Source: Desulfobacteraceae bacterium (GTDB lineage Bacteria; Desulfobacterota; DSM-4660; Desulfatiglandales; Desulfatiglandaceae). Taken from it: a stretch of 5,172 bases of DNA. Of this stretch, positions 1-4,984 are shown piece after piece (the stretch's first letter is position 1; each line of letters opens with the position of its first letter). The notes beneath the pieces are model-generated. The model made no database searches and was not told the DNA's origin. It worked only from the letters and a program-made list of their open reading frames with translations. The position numbers and the translations under genes are program-made. The stretch spans positions 511,839 to 517,010 of the forward strand of contig CP070700.1 of assembly GCA_020349865.1 (NCBI GenBank), written 5' to 3'.

Positions 1-7
1 AGCCACC

Positions 8-30
8 TTTGTGAGAATGGGCCCCTAAGT
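8..30. repeat. Degenerate direct repeat, left copy
   Basis: This 23-nt stretch matches 438-460 at 17 of 23 positions in the same orientation. The shared core can be written GTRAGAATKGKCCCCY. The two copies bracket the transposase remnant, so they may be the outer limits of the mobile unit or two copies of a RAYT-associated motif. The match was counted by eye, and the significance of a 17/23 match between chosen segments is not tested. Confidence 0.4.
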
Positions 31-31
31 A

Positions 32-82
32 GCTCGTCGGAGCACAGGAGGCTTTCCCCGCGGGCCATGCATCCCGAAAGCC
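32..82. repeat. REP-like tandem hairpins upstream of the transposase remnant
   Basis: Two inverted repeats lie side by side. The first is GCTC-GTCG-GAGC at 32-43. The second has a perfect 7-bp stem, GGCTTTC (50-56) with GAAAGCC (76-82). Its loop contains the perfect palindromes CCCGCGGG (57-64) and ATGCAT (67-72). RAYT transposases are known to act on short palindromic elements close to their genes, so this is a plausible recognition structure. The position next to a RAYT fragment supports this, but the copy number elsewhere in the genome is unknown. Confidence 0.45.
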
Positions 83-107
83 CTTTATATGATTATAAAA
101 TCTTTGA

Positions 108-329
108 TTGCTTACCAGTAGTGATCTACTAGATTTACAAATCGCGTCCAGACCACTTAGGATACAATTCCCAGATGCGTGGTATTATGTTATGAACCGT
201 GCCAGGCTTGGGCAGGAGACCTTTCCCGCCAGGGAGGATTATTTAGGCTTTATTGAGCTTCTCATGGATGCATCTGAAAAGTTCAACATGCGGGTTGCGG
301 CTTATTGCCTGATGGCCAACCATCGTTAA
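108..329 (+). pseudogene. REP-associated tyrosine transposase (Y1_Tnp/RAYT), 5' remnant
   Basis: The frame encodes 73 residues from a TTG, ending at TAA 327-329. From about residue 15 it follows the start of RAYT/IS200-like transposases: RPLRIQFPDAWYYVMNR, then an EDY..F..LL helix, then F-N-MRVAAYCLMANH. Family members run to roughly 200-300 residues and usually begin with Met just before the RPLRIQ block. Here that position is Ile-Ala-Ser (141-149), so the native start is probably lost. The frame stops right after the first His of the expected HUH motif (NHxH), so the second metal-binding His and the catalytic Tyr are absent. The same frame stays open after the TAA for 31 codons (330-425), but those residues do not resemble the missing transposase part, which points to an internal deletion rather than one nonsense change. 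It is most likely non-functional. Confidence 0.8.
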
Positions 330-364
330 ATGATATTTGGCATTGTGGCATTCGGTCCGACCCT

Positions 365-395
365 AAGCGCTAAGCGAATAAGCGAAGCGCAAGCG
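365..395. repeat. AAGCG short-repeat cluster
   Basis: Five copies of AAGCG lie at 365-369, 372-376, 380-384, 385-389 and 391-395. The GCGCT/AGCGC pair inside can form a 5-bp stem. The function is unknown; it may be part of the RAYT-associated 3' sequence. Confidence 0.3.
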
Positions 396-437
396 GTTGC
401 AGGATTTAACAGGGTGAACCCTTAGATGGTGACAGCC

Positions 438-460
438 TTCGTAAGAATTGTCCCCCAGGT
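438..460. repeat. Degenerate direct repeat, right copy
   Basis: This is the right-hand partner of the repeat at 8-30, with 17 of 23 identical positions and the same orientation. It ends 13 nt from the stop of the convergent ATPase gene. If the pair marks the element, the transposase remnant unit is about 450 bp long. Confidence 0.4.
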
Positions 461-473
461 TTCCTATCAATGG

Positions 474-1514
474 TTAGGCCGCGATCCATTTTGCAATTGC
501 CCCCCCCAGTTCAGAAAGCCGGATGAAGTGCACCGTCGTATTGCCGATTTCCATTGAAGGATGTGCGTTACCGCTCTCGGCAAGAAATAATTCCGGTTGA
601 TAGGCTTCAATAAAACTTTTTGAGGCACGTGGAATTTTACCCCTTGAATCTCCCGCCTTTATCTCACAGGCGGCTATTCTTCCTTGATGCTGGATGATAA
701 AATCAACTTCAGCCCCGGCCTTGCTCCTCCAATAATGGATACTATCGAGCACCGGATTAATCTCTTTGTAGATTTCCGTAAAAGCAAGGTTCTCCCATAA
801 TGCGCCGCGATCAGGTCTGTTTTGAACAGGTCCAAATCCTCCGAACAGGAGGTTGCGTATGCCGTTATCAATGAAAAAAACCTTTGGTGCACTTATAATC
901 TCCGCACGTTTACCGCCCACAAAGGGTCTCAGCAATCGGACGATATGGGTTTCTTGCAAAAGATGAGCATATTCTGAAACCGTGTCGTTGCTGATACCTG
1001 CATGGGCCGACCATTCAGAAAAATTACAGAGATTCCCTATCTGGCTGGCGGCCAATTCCAGTACTTTTCTGAAAGCCGCAGGATGACGAATTCGGAAACG
1101 GTCCAATGCATCCCGGACAATAAAGGCCTCTACCAATCCGGCCAGCTCTTTTTCCGGTTGTGAGGAAAGTACGACTGTTGGATAACCACCGTAAGACAGC
1201 ATCTTTTCCATCTGATTTTGAAGATGCCTTGCAACCATTAATTCTGGGCCGTCTAATGGCCGGGCCCTCTCCGCCAGTGATAAAGGGAGCATCAAATGCC
1301 GCAAGGCTCTTCCTGCAAGGGGTTCCCTGGTTTTTGCCTCCAGATCAAAAGAAGAACTCCCTGTGGCAAATATAGAGACGCCGATCCTTCGGTCCACGAG
1401 TCCCTTAAGAAAAAGGCCTGCCTCCGGCAGCCGCTGGATCTCTTCAAAAAAGAGTGGAACCGGTGACTCAACAAGTTTGCGAATATCCTCCCAGAAAACA
1501 GCAGGCGAAGTCAT
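474..1514 (-). CDS. Open 3' part of the ATPase (DUF4143 portion), possible residual product
   Basis: This is the uninterrupted frame downstream of the Walker A stop, 346 codons from ATG 1514. That ATG has AAGG at 1521-1524 with 6-nt spacing, so re-initiation could give a shortened protein. Such a product would keep the Walker B-like region, the helix-turn-helix-like segment and the nuclease-like C-terminus, but would lack the P-loop and could not be expected to bind ATP normally. It is listed because gene callers will report it; whether it is expressed is unknown. Confidence 0.5.
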   Translation of the reverse strand: MTSPAVFWEDIRKLVESPVPLFFEEIQRLPEAGLFLKGLVDRRIGVSIFATGSSSFDLEAKTREPLAGRALRHLMLPLSLAERARPLDGPELMVARHLQNQMEKMLSYGGYPTVVLSSQPEKELAGLVEAFIVRDALDRFRIRHPAAFRKVLELAASQIGNLCNFSEWSAHAGISNDTVSEYAHLLQETHIVRLLRPFVGGKRAEIISAPKVFFIDNGIRNLLFGGFGPVQNRPDRGALWENLAFTEIYKEINPVLDSIHYWRSKAGAEVDFIIQHQGRIAACEIKAGDSRGKIPRASKSFIEAYQPELFLAESGNAHPSMEIGNTTVHFIRLSELGGAIAKWIAA

Positions 1515-1769
1515 CCATTGCCTTAAACCCGGCTCTTCACAGTTCAGGAATAGAAAGGGCTTTTGGGTTTCGGAAAGGTATTTCCATATAAGGGTTGATT
1601 TTCAAACCTGTCTTGGCCCCACAACCAGGCAGACACGATGATCCGGATCAAGAACCGTATTCCTCGGTATGAATTTTTTAGGCAAAAAGGTCTTGTACCA
1701 CTCATTGAAGTTTTTACGGGAAAGCCAAGGGTTATCTGCTTCCAGAATCCTGAGGACATATTCTTCCAT
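474..1769 (-). pseudogene. AAA_14/DUF4143 family ATPase, interrupted by TGA in the Walker A motif
   Basis: Reading from ATG 1769 to TAA 474 gives one continuous frame of 431 codons with a single TGA at codon 56 (1602-1604). ATG 1769 is preceded by AAGGA with 5-nt spacing. Residues 51-59 read G-P-R-Q-V-stop-K-S-T, where the family has GPRQVGK[S/T]T, so the TGA replaces the P-loop glycine; GGA to TGA is a single base change. The other parts are present: a Walker B-like LFFEE (E109, E110, with Glu in place of the usual Asp), sensor-1-like TGSSS (about 136-140), LAGR (about 151-154), a winged-helix-like segment (about 245-275), and a C-terminal PD-(D/E)xK-like end with EVD (D356) and EIK (E369, K371). 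The length is typical of the family, whose biological role is poorly defined. The gene is divergent from the AbiE pair. It is probably a recent pseudogene; a sequencing error is possible. Confidence 0.8.
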
Positions 1770-1774
1770 ACGCT

Positions 1775-1779
1775 TCCTT
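1775..1779 (-). promoter_or_regulatory. Ribosome binding site for the ATPase gene
   Basis: AAGGA on the minus strand lies 5 nt before ATG 1769. It favours this start (MEEYV...) over the in-frame GTG at 1793, which would add only eight residues and lacks a comparable site. Confidence 0.55.
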
Positions 1780-1828
1780 CTTCCGGTGATCACCAGAATA
1801 AAACCATGATTAATTCTAATTTAAACAG

Positions 1829-1858
1829 AAAATAGCATAGTTTAATTCTGAAAATCAA
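1829..1858 (-). promoter_or_regulatory. Weak candidate promoter for the ATPase gene
   Basis: On the minus strand, TTGATT (1853-1858) and TATTTT (1829-1834) are separated by 18 nt, about 60 nt upstream of ATG 1769. The region is AT-rich, so chance matches are common. Confidence 0.2.
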
Positions 1859-1872
1859 GCCCTTTTTTATAT

Positions 1873-1882
1873 CCTATATAGG
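1873..1882. promoter_or_regulatory. Perfect 10-bp palindrome CCTATATAGG, possible operator
   Basis: The palindrome lies in the divergent intergenic region between the ATPase and the AbiE genes. Its centre is 40 bp, near four helical turns, from the centre of the palindrome at 1913-1922. AbiEi antitoxins are known to repress their own promoter by binding inverted repeats, so an operator role is possible. No binding evidence is available. Confidence 0.3.
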
Positions 1883-1912
1883 CTCGTTTCAGTTCATCTG
1901 AGATCATTTCAA

Positions 1913-1922
1913 TTGAATTCAA
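1913..1922. promoter_or_regulatory. Perfect 10-bp palindrome TTGAATTCAA, possible operator
   Basis: It overlaps a second palindrome, TCAATTGA (1909-1916), and contains the -35-like TTGAAT of the candidate AbiE promoter. A repressor bound here would block that promoter. AT-rich DNA yields such palindromes by chance, so confidence is limited. Confidence 0.3.
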
Positions 1923-1942
1923 GATGTTAGTTCTTTTATTTA
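1913..1942 (+). promoter_or_regulatory. Weak candidate promoter for the AbiE operon
   Basis: TTGAAT (1913-1918) and TATTTA (1937-1942) are separated by 18 nt. A transcript from here would begin near 1949, which is after the AAGGA ribosome-site-like sequence at 1942-1946. This promoter would therefore suit only a downstream translation start such as GTG 2017. Confidence 0.2.
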
Positions 1943-1946
1943 AGGA
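1942..1946 (+). promoter_or_regulatory. Ribosome-binding-like AAGGA out of phase with the toxin frame
   Basis: AAGGA lies 6 nt before GTG 1953, which opens a 23-codon frame (1953-2024, with ATG 1959 as its third codon). This frame is not the toxin frame. Removing one T from the five-T run at 1969-1973 would join it to the toxin, giving an N-terminus that begins with MINIL and continues to KYPILEKRTVYKD. Confidence 0.35.
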
Positions 1947-1971
1947 ATATTGGTGACAATGATTAACATTT

Positions 1972-2895
1972 TTGTTTATTATCGTAATCAAATATCCCAT
2001 ATTGGAGAAGCGGACTGTGTATAAAGATACAAAGGTAAGAAATTCCGAGTTATTCCAAATCTTTTTGCTGGACAATCTTTATAGTTTATCAGGATCAGAT
2101 CATTTTTTCTTTCAGGGAGGGACGGCCATAAGATGGATTTATGGAGGGACGAGATTCTCAGAAGATCTTGGTTTTGTGACCCATCTTTCCGTCGACAATC
2201 TCAACAAAATAATGTCAAATGTTTCCAGGAAAATTCATAATGCATGCGTTGCGCAGTTCGGCCCCGGACAATCGGAACAAAAGCAAAAGAAAAGTCGAAA
2301 AGATGCTTTCAAGGTCTTTTTCATATTCCATCCCCAAGCTCATCGTGAAAGAATTGCCGTCAAACTTGAGTTCGAAGCCCTGAAACATGATGACAAGCCT
2401 GATATTAGAAAAACCGTTTTGAGAGATCTGCCTTCAGTCGCGGGGCTGCTTACTGCGGGAAAACTCATCATGGCCTATTCTAGCAGCGTCATTTTGGTTG
2501 AGACTCCTGGAGAAATTTTAGCGGACAAAATAAGGGCCGTTTATGAAAGAGCATATCTCAAAGGAAGAGACATCTATGATATCTGGTGGCTCACAAAACA
2601 ACACCACGTAAAACCATCATGGCCCGTTACCAGGGCCAAGTTGGAAATGTATCAAGCTGACTTTTTTCCGGCAAGAGAAGCCGGGTATTTTCTACAGAAG
2701 AAAAATGCCAAAGAGATAATAAGCGCCTTAAATAGTGATCTGCCGCGTTTCATTCCTCAGGAAATTTATTCAGTTTATCAGGAAAATGATTTTAAAGAGT
2801 TCATGGATACGTTGAAGGGTGTGACCGCTGATCTGTCGGACCAAGGCTTGAAAGATTATTTGGACCATTATGAAAGAAAGGGAACCAACACTTAA
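1972..2895 (+). CDS. abiEii: AbiEii-like nucleotidyltransferase toxin (type IV toxin-antitoxin)
   Basis: The frame has 307 codons from TTG 1972 to TAA. AbiEii-family proteins (about 250-310 residues) are cytoplasmic nucleotidyltransferases of the pol-beta fold that block growth; relatives modify tRNA acceptor ends. Matching motifs are QGGTAIRWIYGG (48-59), RFSEDLGF (61-68), a VKLEF strand whose E133 may be the third carboxylate, and DKIRAVYER...KGRDIYDIWWL (185-207). The expected SxDLDF block reads SEDLGF: D65 is kept but the second Asp of DxD is Gly67 (GGT at 2170-2172, one transition from GAT). Activity may therefore be lost. The start is uncertain: TTG 1972 has no ribosome site, TTG 2002 and GTG 2017 are alternatives (GTG 2017 has GGAG 9 nt upstream), and a one-base slip may have detached a better start. 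The 3' end overlaps the antitoxin gene by 26 nt. Family assignment is strong; activity is doubtful. Confidence 0.85.
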   Translation: MFIIVIKYPILEKRTVYKDTKVRNSELFQIFLLDNLYSLSGSDHFFFQGGTAIRWIYGGTRFSEDLGFVTHLSVDNLNKIMSNVSRKIHNACVAQFGPGQSEQKQKKSRKDAFKVFFIFHPQAHRERIAVKLEFEALKHDDKPDIRKTVLRDLPSVAGLLTAGKLIMAYSSSVILVETPGEILADKIRAVYERAYLKGRDIYDIWWLTKQHHVKPSWPVTRAKLEMYQADFFPAREAGYFLQKKNAKEIISALNSDLPRFIPQEIYSVYQENDFKEFMDTLKGVTADLSDQGLKDYLDHYERKGTNT

Positions 2896-3442
2896 ACGGC
2901 TCAAACTCCTTACCATCCTCTTTCGCAAACAGGATGCAGAGAAAGTGGCTCCACATCCCGCTGTTTTTTTGGCACGGGCTGTGAAAAAAGGACTGATCCA
3001 TCGCCTTAACCGAGGAAATTACATTAATTCCTTCTTGTACGGGTTTCCAGGCGTGGAGCAAGCCGCGTTTTTTTTGAGACCACCCGCCTATATCTCCTGC
3101 GAATGGGCCTTGAACTATCACGGTATCATCCTACAGGCACCCAGGGTATGCTCAGTAGTCACCCTGAGTACATCGGTCGGCAAACATAGGAGTGTCGAGT
3201 ACCAGGGTATAACGATCGAGTTTTCAAGAATCACCCCGAAACTCTTTGAAGGCTTCTCTTTCGATAATGGCGTCTACATGGCTCTACCGGAAAAAGCCAT
3301 TCTCGATACCATGTATTTTCGCGGGAAGATTCCTGCTGGAGATGAAATTGAAATAGATGATGTGGATACCAAAGCGCTACTGAAAATGTCTGATAAATAC
3401 CCAACATCCATCCGCAGGCATATCCACGATCTTTTTGATTAG
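2870..3442 (+). CDS. abiEi: AbiEi-like antitoxin / transcriptional regulator
   Basis: The 190-residue protein matches AbiEi-family antitoxins. It has an N-terminal winged-helix region (about 8-52), ending in the typical A-V-K-K-G-L-I-H-R-L-N-R-G-N-Y wing. The AbiEi core follows, with YISCEWALNYHGII (74-87), VVTLSTSVGK (96-105), ITIEFSRI (114-121) and the hallmark ALPEKAILDTMYFRG (138-152). The family neutralises the AbiEii toxin and represses its own operon by DNA binding. ATG 2870 lies inside the end of the toxin gene, with no strong ribosome site, so translation is probably coupled. No lesion is visible and the frame ends at TAG. The order, toxin before antitoxin, is the reverse of the classical lactococcal and streptococcal AbiE operon. 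The protein could also be annotated simply as a type IV TA AbiEi-family antitoxin domain protein. Confidence 0.85.
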   Translation: MKEREPTLKRLKLLTILFRKQDAEKVAPHPAVFLARAVKKGLIHRLNRGNYINSFLYGFPGVEQAAFFLRPPAYISCEWALNYHGIILQAPRVCSVVTLSTSVGKHRSVEYQGITIEFSRITPKLFEGFSFDNGVYMALPEKAILDTMYFRGKIPAGDEIEIDDVDTKALLKMSDKYPTSIRRHIHDLFD

Positions 3443-3639
3443 CAACAGCTACACACAGACCGCGGTCGACAAAACAGGATCTGTAGGTTGAATTAGTTGG
3501 GGCCATACCTCGAATTTCGTTGATAACAAAAAGTTTATGTGTTGAGTATAATACACCATGAACGTCCATTTTGCCGTCATTCTGCTTCTTTGATTATTTC
3601 AGAGCGTTATAATCATTTGAGGGGGGAAAGCTTGGGGTT

Positions 3640-3659
3640 CCTGCCTAAGAATCCGCAGG
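3640..3659. repeat. Small hairpin, 5-bp stem
   Basis: CCTGC (3640-3644) pairs with GCAGG (3655-3659) across a 10-nt loop. It is adjacent to the REP-like repeat and may be part of the same repeat cluster or a weak 3' structure for the permease transcript. Confidence 0.25.
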
Positions 3660-3670
3660 TCGCCAGGTGA

Positions 3671-3694
3671 GCTTGCCCTCAGCCTGTCGAAGGG
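3671..3694. repeat. REP-like dispersed repeat (TCGACAGGCT type)
   Basis: On the minus strand the sequence begins CCCTTCGACAGGCTGAGGG. It differs at one base from a motif I recall as widely repeated between genes in many bacteria, CCCTTCGACAGGCTCAGGG. The CCCT and AGGG ends form an imperfect inverted repeat. It sits 30 nt past the permease stop codon, at the likely boundary of the accessory region. The recognition is from memory and needs a genome-wide copy count. Confidence 0.4.
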
Positions 3695-3724
3695 AATCGC
3701 CCTGGGTGCACCAGTAAATTATCT

Positions 3725-4951
3725 TTACTCATATCTGATGGCGTCTACGGGATTCAACCTGGAGGCGTGCCAGGAAGGGTATAATGTCGCCAGAAAGGAA
3801 ATGAATATTGCTGATAACGACACAAACAAGACATCGCCGAATTCAACGCGGACAGAAAGGATTGAGAGATAGTAGACGTCTGCAGGCAGCGTGATAAACT
3901 TATATTTTGCCAGTATGTAGCAAATCCCCAGACCTGATGCCAGGCCCGATAATGTTCCTGCAACTCCTACTAAAACTCCCTGGAGCATGAAGATAGACAT
4001 GATACTTCTGGCAGAGGTACCCATGGCTCTTAGAATGGCTATGTCCTTCCTCTTCTCCATGACAACCATGACCAGGGTGCCAATAATGCTCAAAGCCCCC
4101 ACCAGTACTATCATGCTCAGGATAACGAACAGGGTCGTTTTTTGCAGGGTGAGCATAGCAAAGAGATTTCTGTTTGTTAGCTTCCAATCCTTGGTCCAGT
4201 ATGGATAGCCCAGCTTCCTTTGAATGGCCTCGGCGATGACATCTGCCTTGTGTACTTCCCTTACTTTTACCTCAAGCCCCGTCACGCGATCTCCAAGTCC
4301 AAGTAAATCCTGAGATTCTTTTAGAGAAATGAGGGCCATGGATGCATCATAGTCATACATCCCCGAATCAAAGATGGCCGTAACCTTATATTTCCTGGTT
4401 TTTGGTGTCCTGCCTGATGGCGTTAGTTTTTCATCTGGAGAGACCACCGTCAGGGTGTCACCGGGATGGGCCTCAACCTTTCGGGAAAGTTCACTCCCTA
4501 TAATAATGCCTGGAAATCCGTTATTACTCTCCTCAAGAGAGGCAAGTGAGCCCCTTTTTATCATTGGCTCAATGCCTAGGACCTTGGTGACAGTCTTGAG
4601 ATCAAGCCCCCTTAATACCGCCATCGAGACCTTACCTGAACAGTTTACCATCCCCTGGCTATAAATAAAGGGCGTCGAGGTGAGCACGCCGTCCACGCTT
4701 CCAACCTTCTCTGCCACTTCTTCATAGTCCTTGAACGCGCCCCTATAGTTCAATACCAGAATATGGGAATTAACTCCCAAGATCTTGGACATCAGGTCCG
4801 CCCTGAAGCCGTTCATCACGGAAAGCACGACGACGAGCGCCATCACACCTACCATAACACTCAACACAGAGATCACCGTAATCACTGATATAAAGGCTTG
4901 CTTCCGCTTGGCCCTCAGGTATCTTAAGGCAAGAAACAATTCGAGAAACAT
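3725..4951 (-). CDS. lolC: Lipoprotein-releasing ABC transporter permease (LolC/LolE family)
   Basis: The 408-residue inner-membrane protein has the length and layout of LolC/LolE. These permeases, with the ATPase LolD, extract mature lipoproteins from the inner membrane and pass them to the periplasmic chaperone LolA. The N-terminus has the family signature ALRYLRAKRKQAFISVIT (8-25), a first membrane helix (about 21-46), then VLSVMNGFR and the KILGVNSHI segment (56-64). A periplasmic MacB-like domain spans about 47-270. The FtsX domain has helices at about 272-298, 317-345 and 372-393, with the cytoplasmic MEKRKDIAILRAMGTSARSI coupling segment (298-317). It ends in the typical RLNPVDAIRYE. 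ATG 4951 is set by the conserved N-terminus although its ribosome site is weak. It starts 34 nt after an amidohydrolase gene on the same strand, so co-transcription is likely. lolD is not found downstream. LolC and LolE cannot be separated by eye. Confidence 0.92.
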   Translation of the reverse strand: MFLELFLALRYLRAKRKQAFISVITVISVLSVMVGVMALVVVLSVMNGFRADLMSKILGVNSHILVLNYRGAFKDYEEVAEKVGSVDGVLTSTPFIYSQGMVNCSGKVSMAVLRGLDLKTVTKVLGIEPMIKRGSLASLEESNNGFPGIIIGSELSRKVEAHPGDTLTVVSPDEKLTPSGRTPKTRKYKVTAIFDSGMYDYDASMALISLKESQDLLGLGDRVTGLEVKVREVHKADVIAEAIQRKLGYPYWTKDWKLTNRNLFAMLTLQKTTLFVILSMIVLVGALSIIGTLVMVVMEKRKDIAILRAMGTSARSIMSIFMLQGVLVGVAGTLSGLASGLGICYILAKYKFITLPADVYYLSILSVRVEFGDVLFVSLSAIFISFLATLYPSWHASRLNPVDAIRYE

Positions 4952-4984
4952 AAGTGTCTTAGTTCTGCTCCGCAGTGTATCCTG

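Larger units (their letters stand above)
330..473. other. Non-coding 3' flank of the transposase remnant
   Basis: No convincing gene is present. An in-frame 31-codon stretch (330-425) follows the transposase stop but is not recognisable. The stretch contains five copies of AAGCG at 365-395, a doubled TGGCATT near 339-353, and the right-hand copy of the degenerate repeat. There is no clear GC-rich hairpin followed by T's to terminate the convergent minus-strand gene that ends at 474. Confidence 0.4.
3443..3724. other. Non-coding spacer between the AbiE pair and the Lol permease
   Basis: This 282-bp stretch separates two convergent units and holds no supportable gene. It contains a 10-bp palindrome GACCGCGGTC (3458-3467), isolated TATAAT boxes at 3547-3552 and 3608-3613 without good -35 partners, a small hairpin (3640-3659) and a REP-like repeat (3671-3694). 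No intrinsic terminator with a T-tract was found for either convergent gene. The absence of lolD here is notable. Confidence 0.45.

Noticed and set aside
1602..1604. TGA read as glycine (SR1/Gracilibacteria code) or as selenocysteine
   Set aside because: The TGA sits precisely at a glycine, which invites code 25, but the genes here use many GGN glycine codons and no other in-frame TGA was seen, including across the 408-codon permease. Sec at a P-loop glycine has no precedent that I know of. A nonsense change is simpler.
1842..2075. Minus-strand 77-codon frame ending ELKRAYIGYKKGLDFQN
   Set aside because: Its C-terminal part looks somewhat protein-like and lies in the intergenic region, but about half overlaps the toxin gene, it has no recognisable family and no ribosome site was identified. 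It could be a gene tail remnant, but that is not supportable.
2801..3121. Minus-strand 106-codon frame across the toxin-antitoxin overlap
   Set aside because: It is antisense to two genes with clear family motifs, so it is a shadow frame.
3458..3467. GACCGCGGTC palindrome as a terminator for the AbiE operon
   Set aside because: The palindrome is perfect but has no loop and no following T-tract, so it is not an intrinsic terminator.
3231..3569. Minus-strand 112-codon frame opposite the antitoxin end
   Set aside because: The frame lies largely antisense to the well-supported AbiEi gene and resembles no known protein. The part in the spacer is too short to judge.
3900..4187. Other-frame 95-codon minus-strand reading inside the permease, rich in His and Gly
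   Set aside because: This is a frame-shifted reading of the Lol permease membrane region, whose own frame is intact and conserved.
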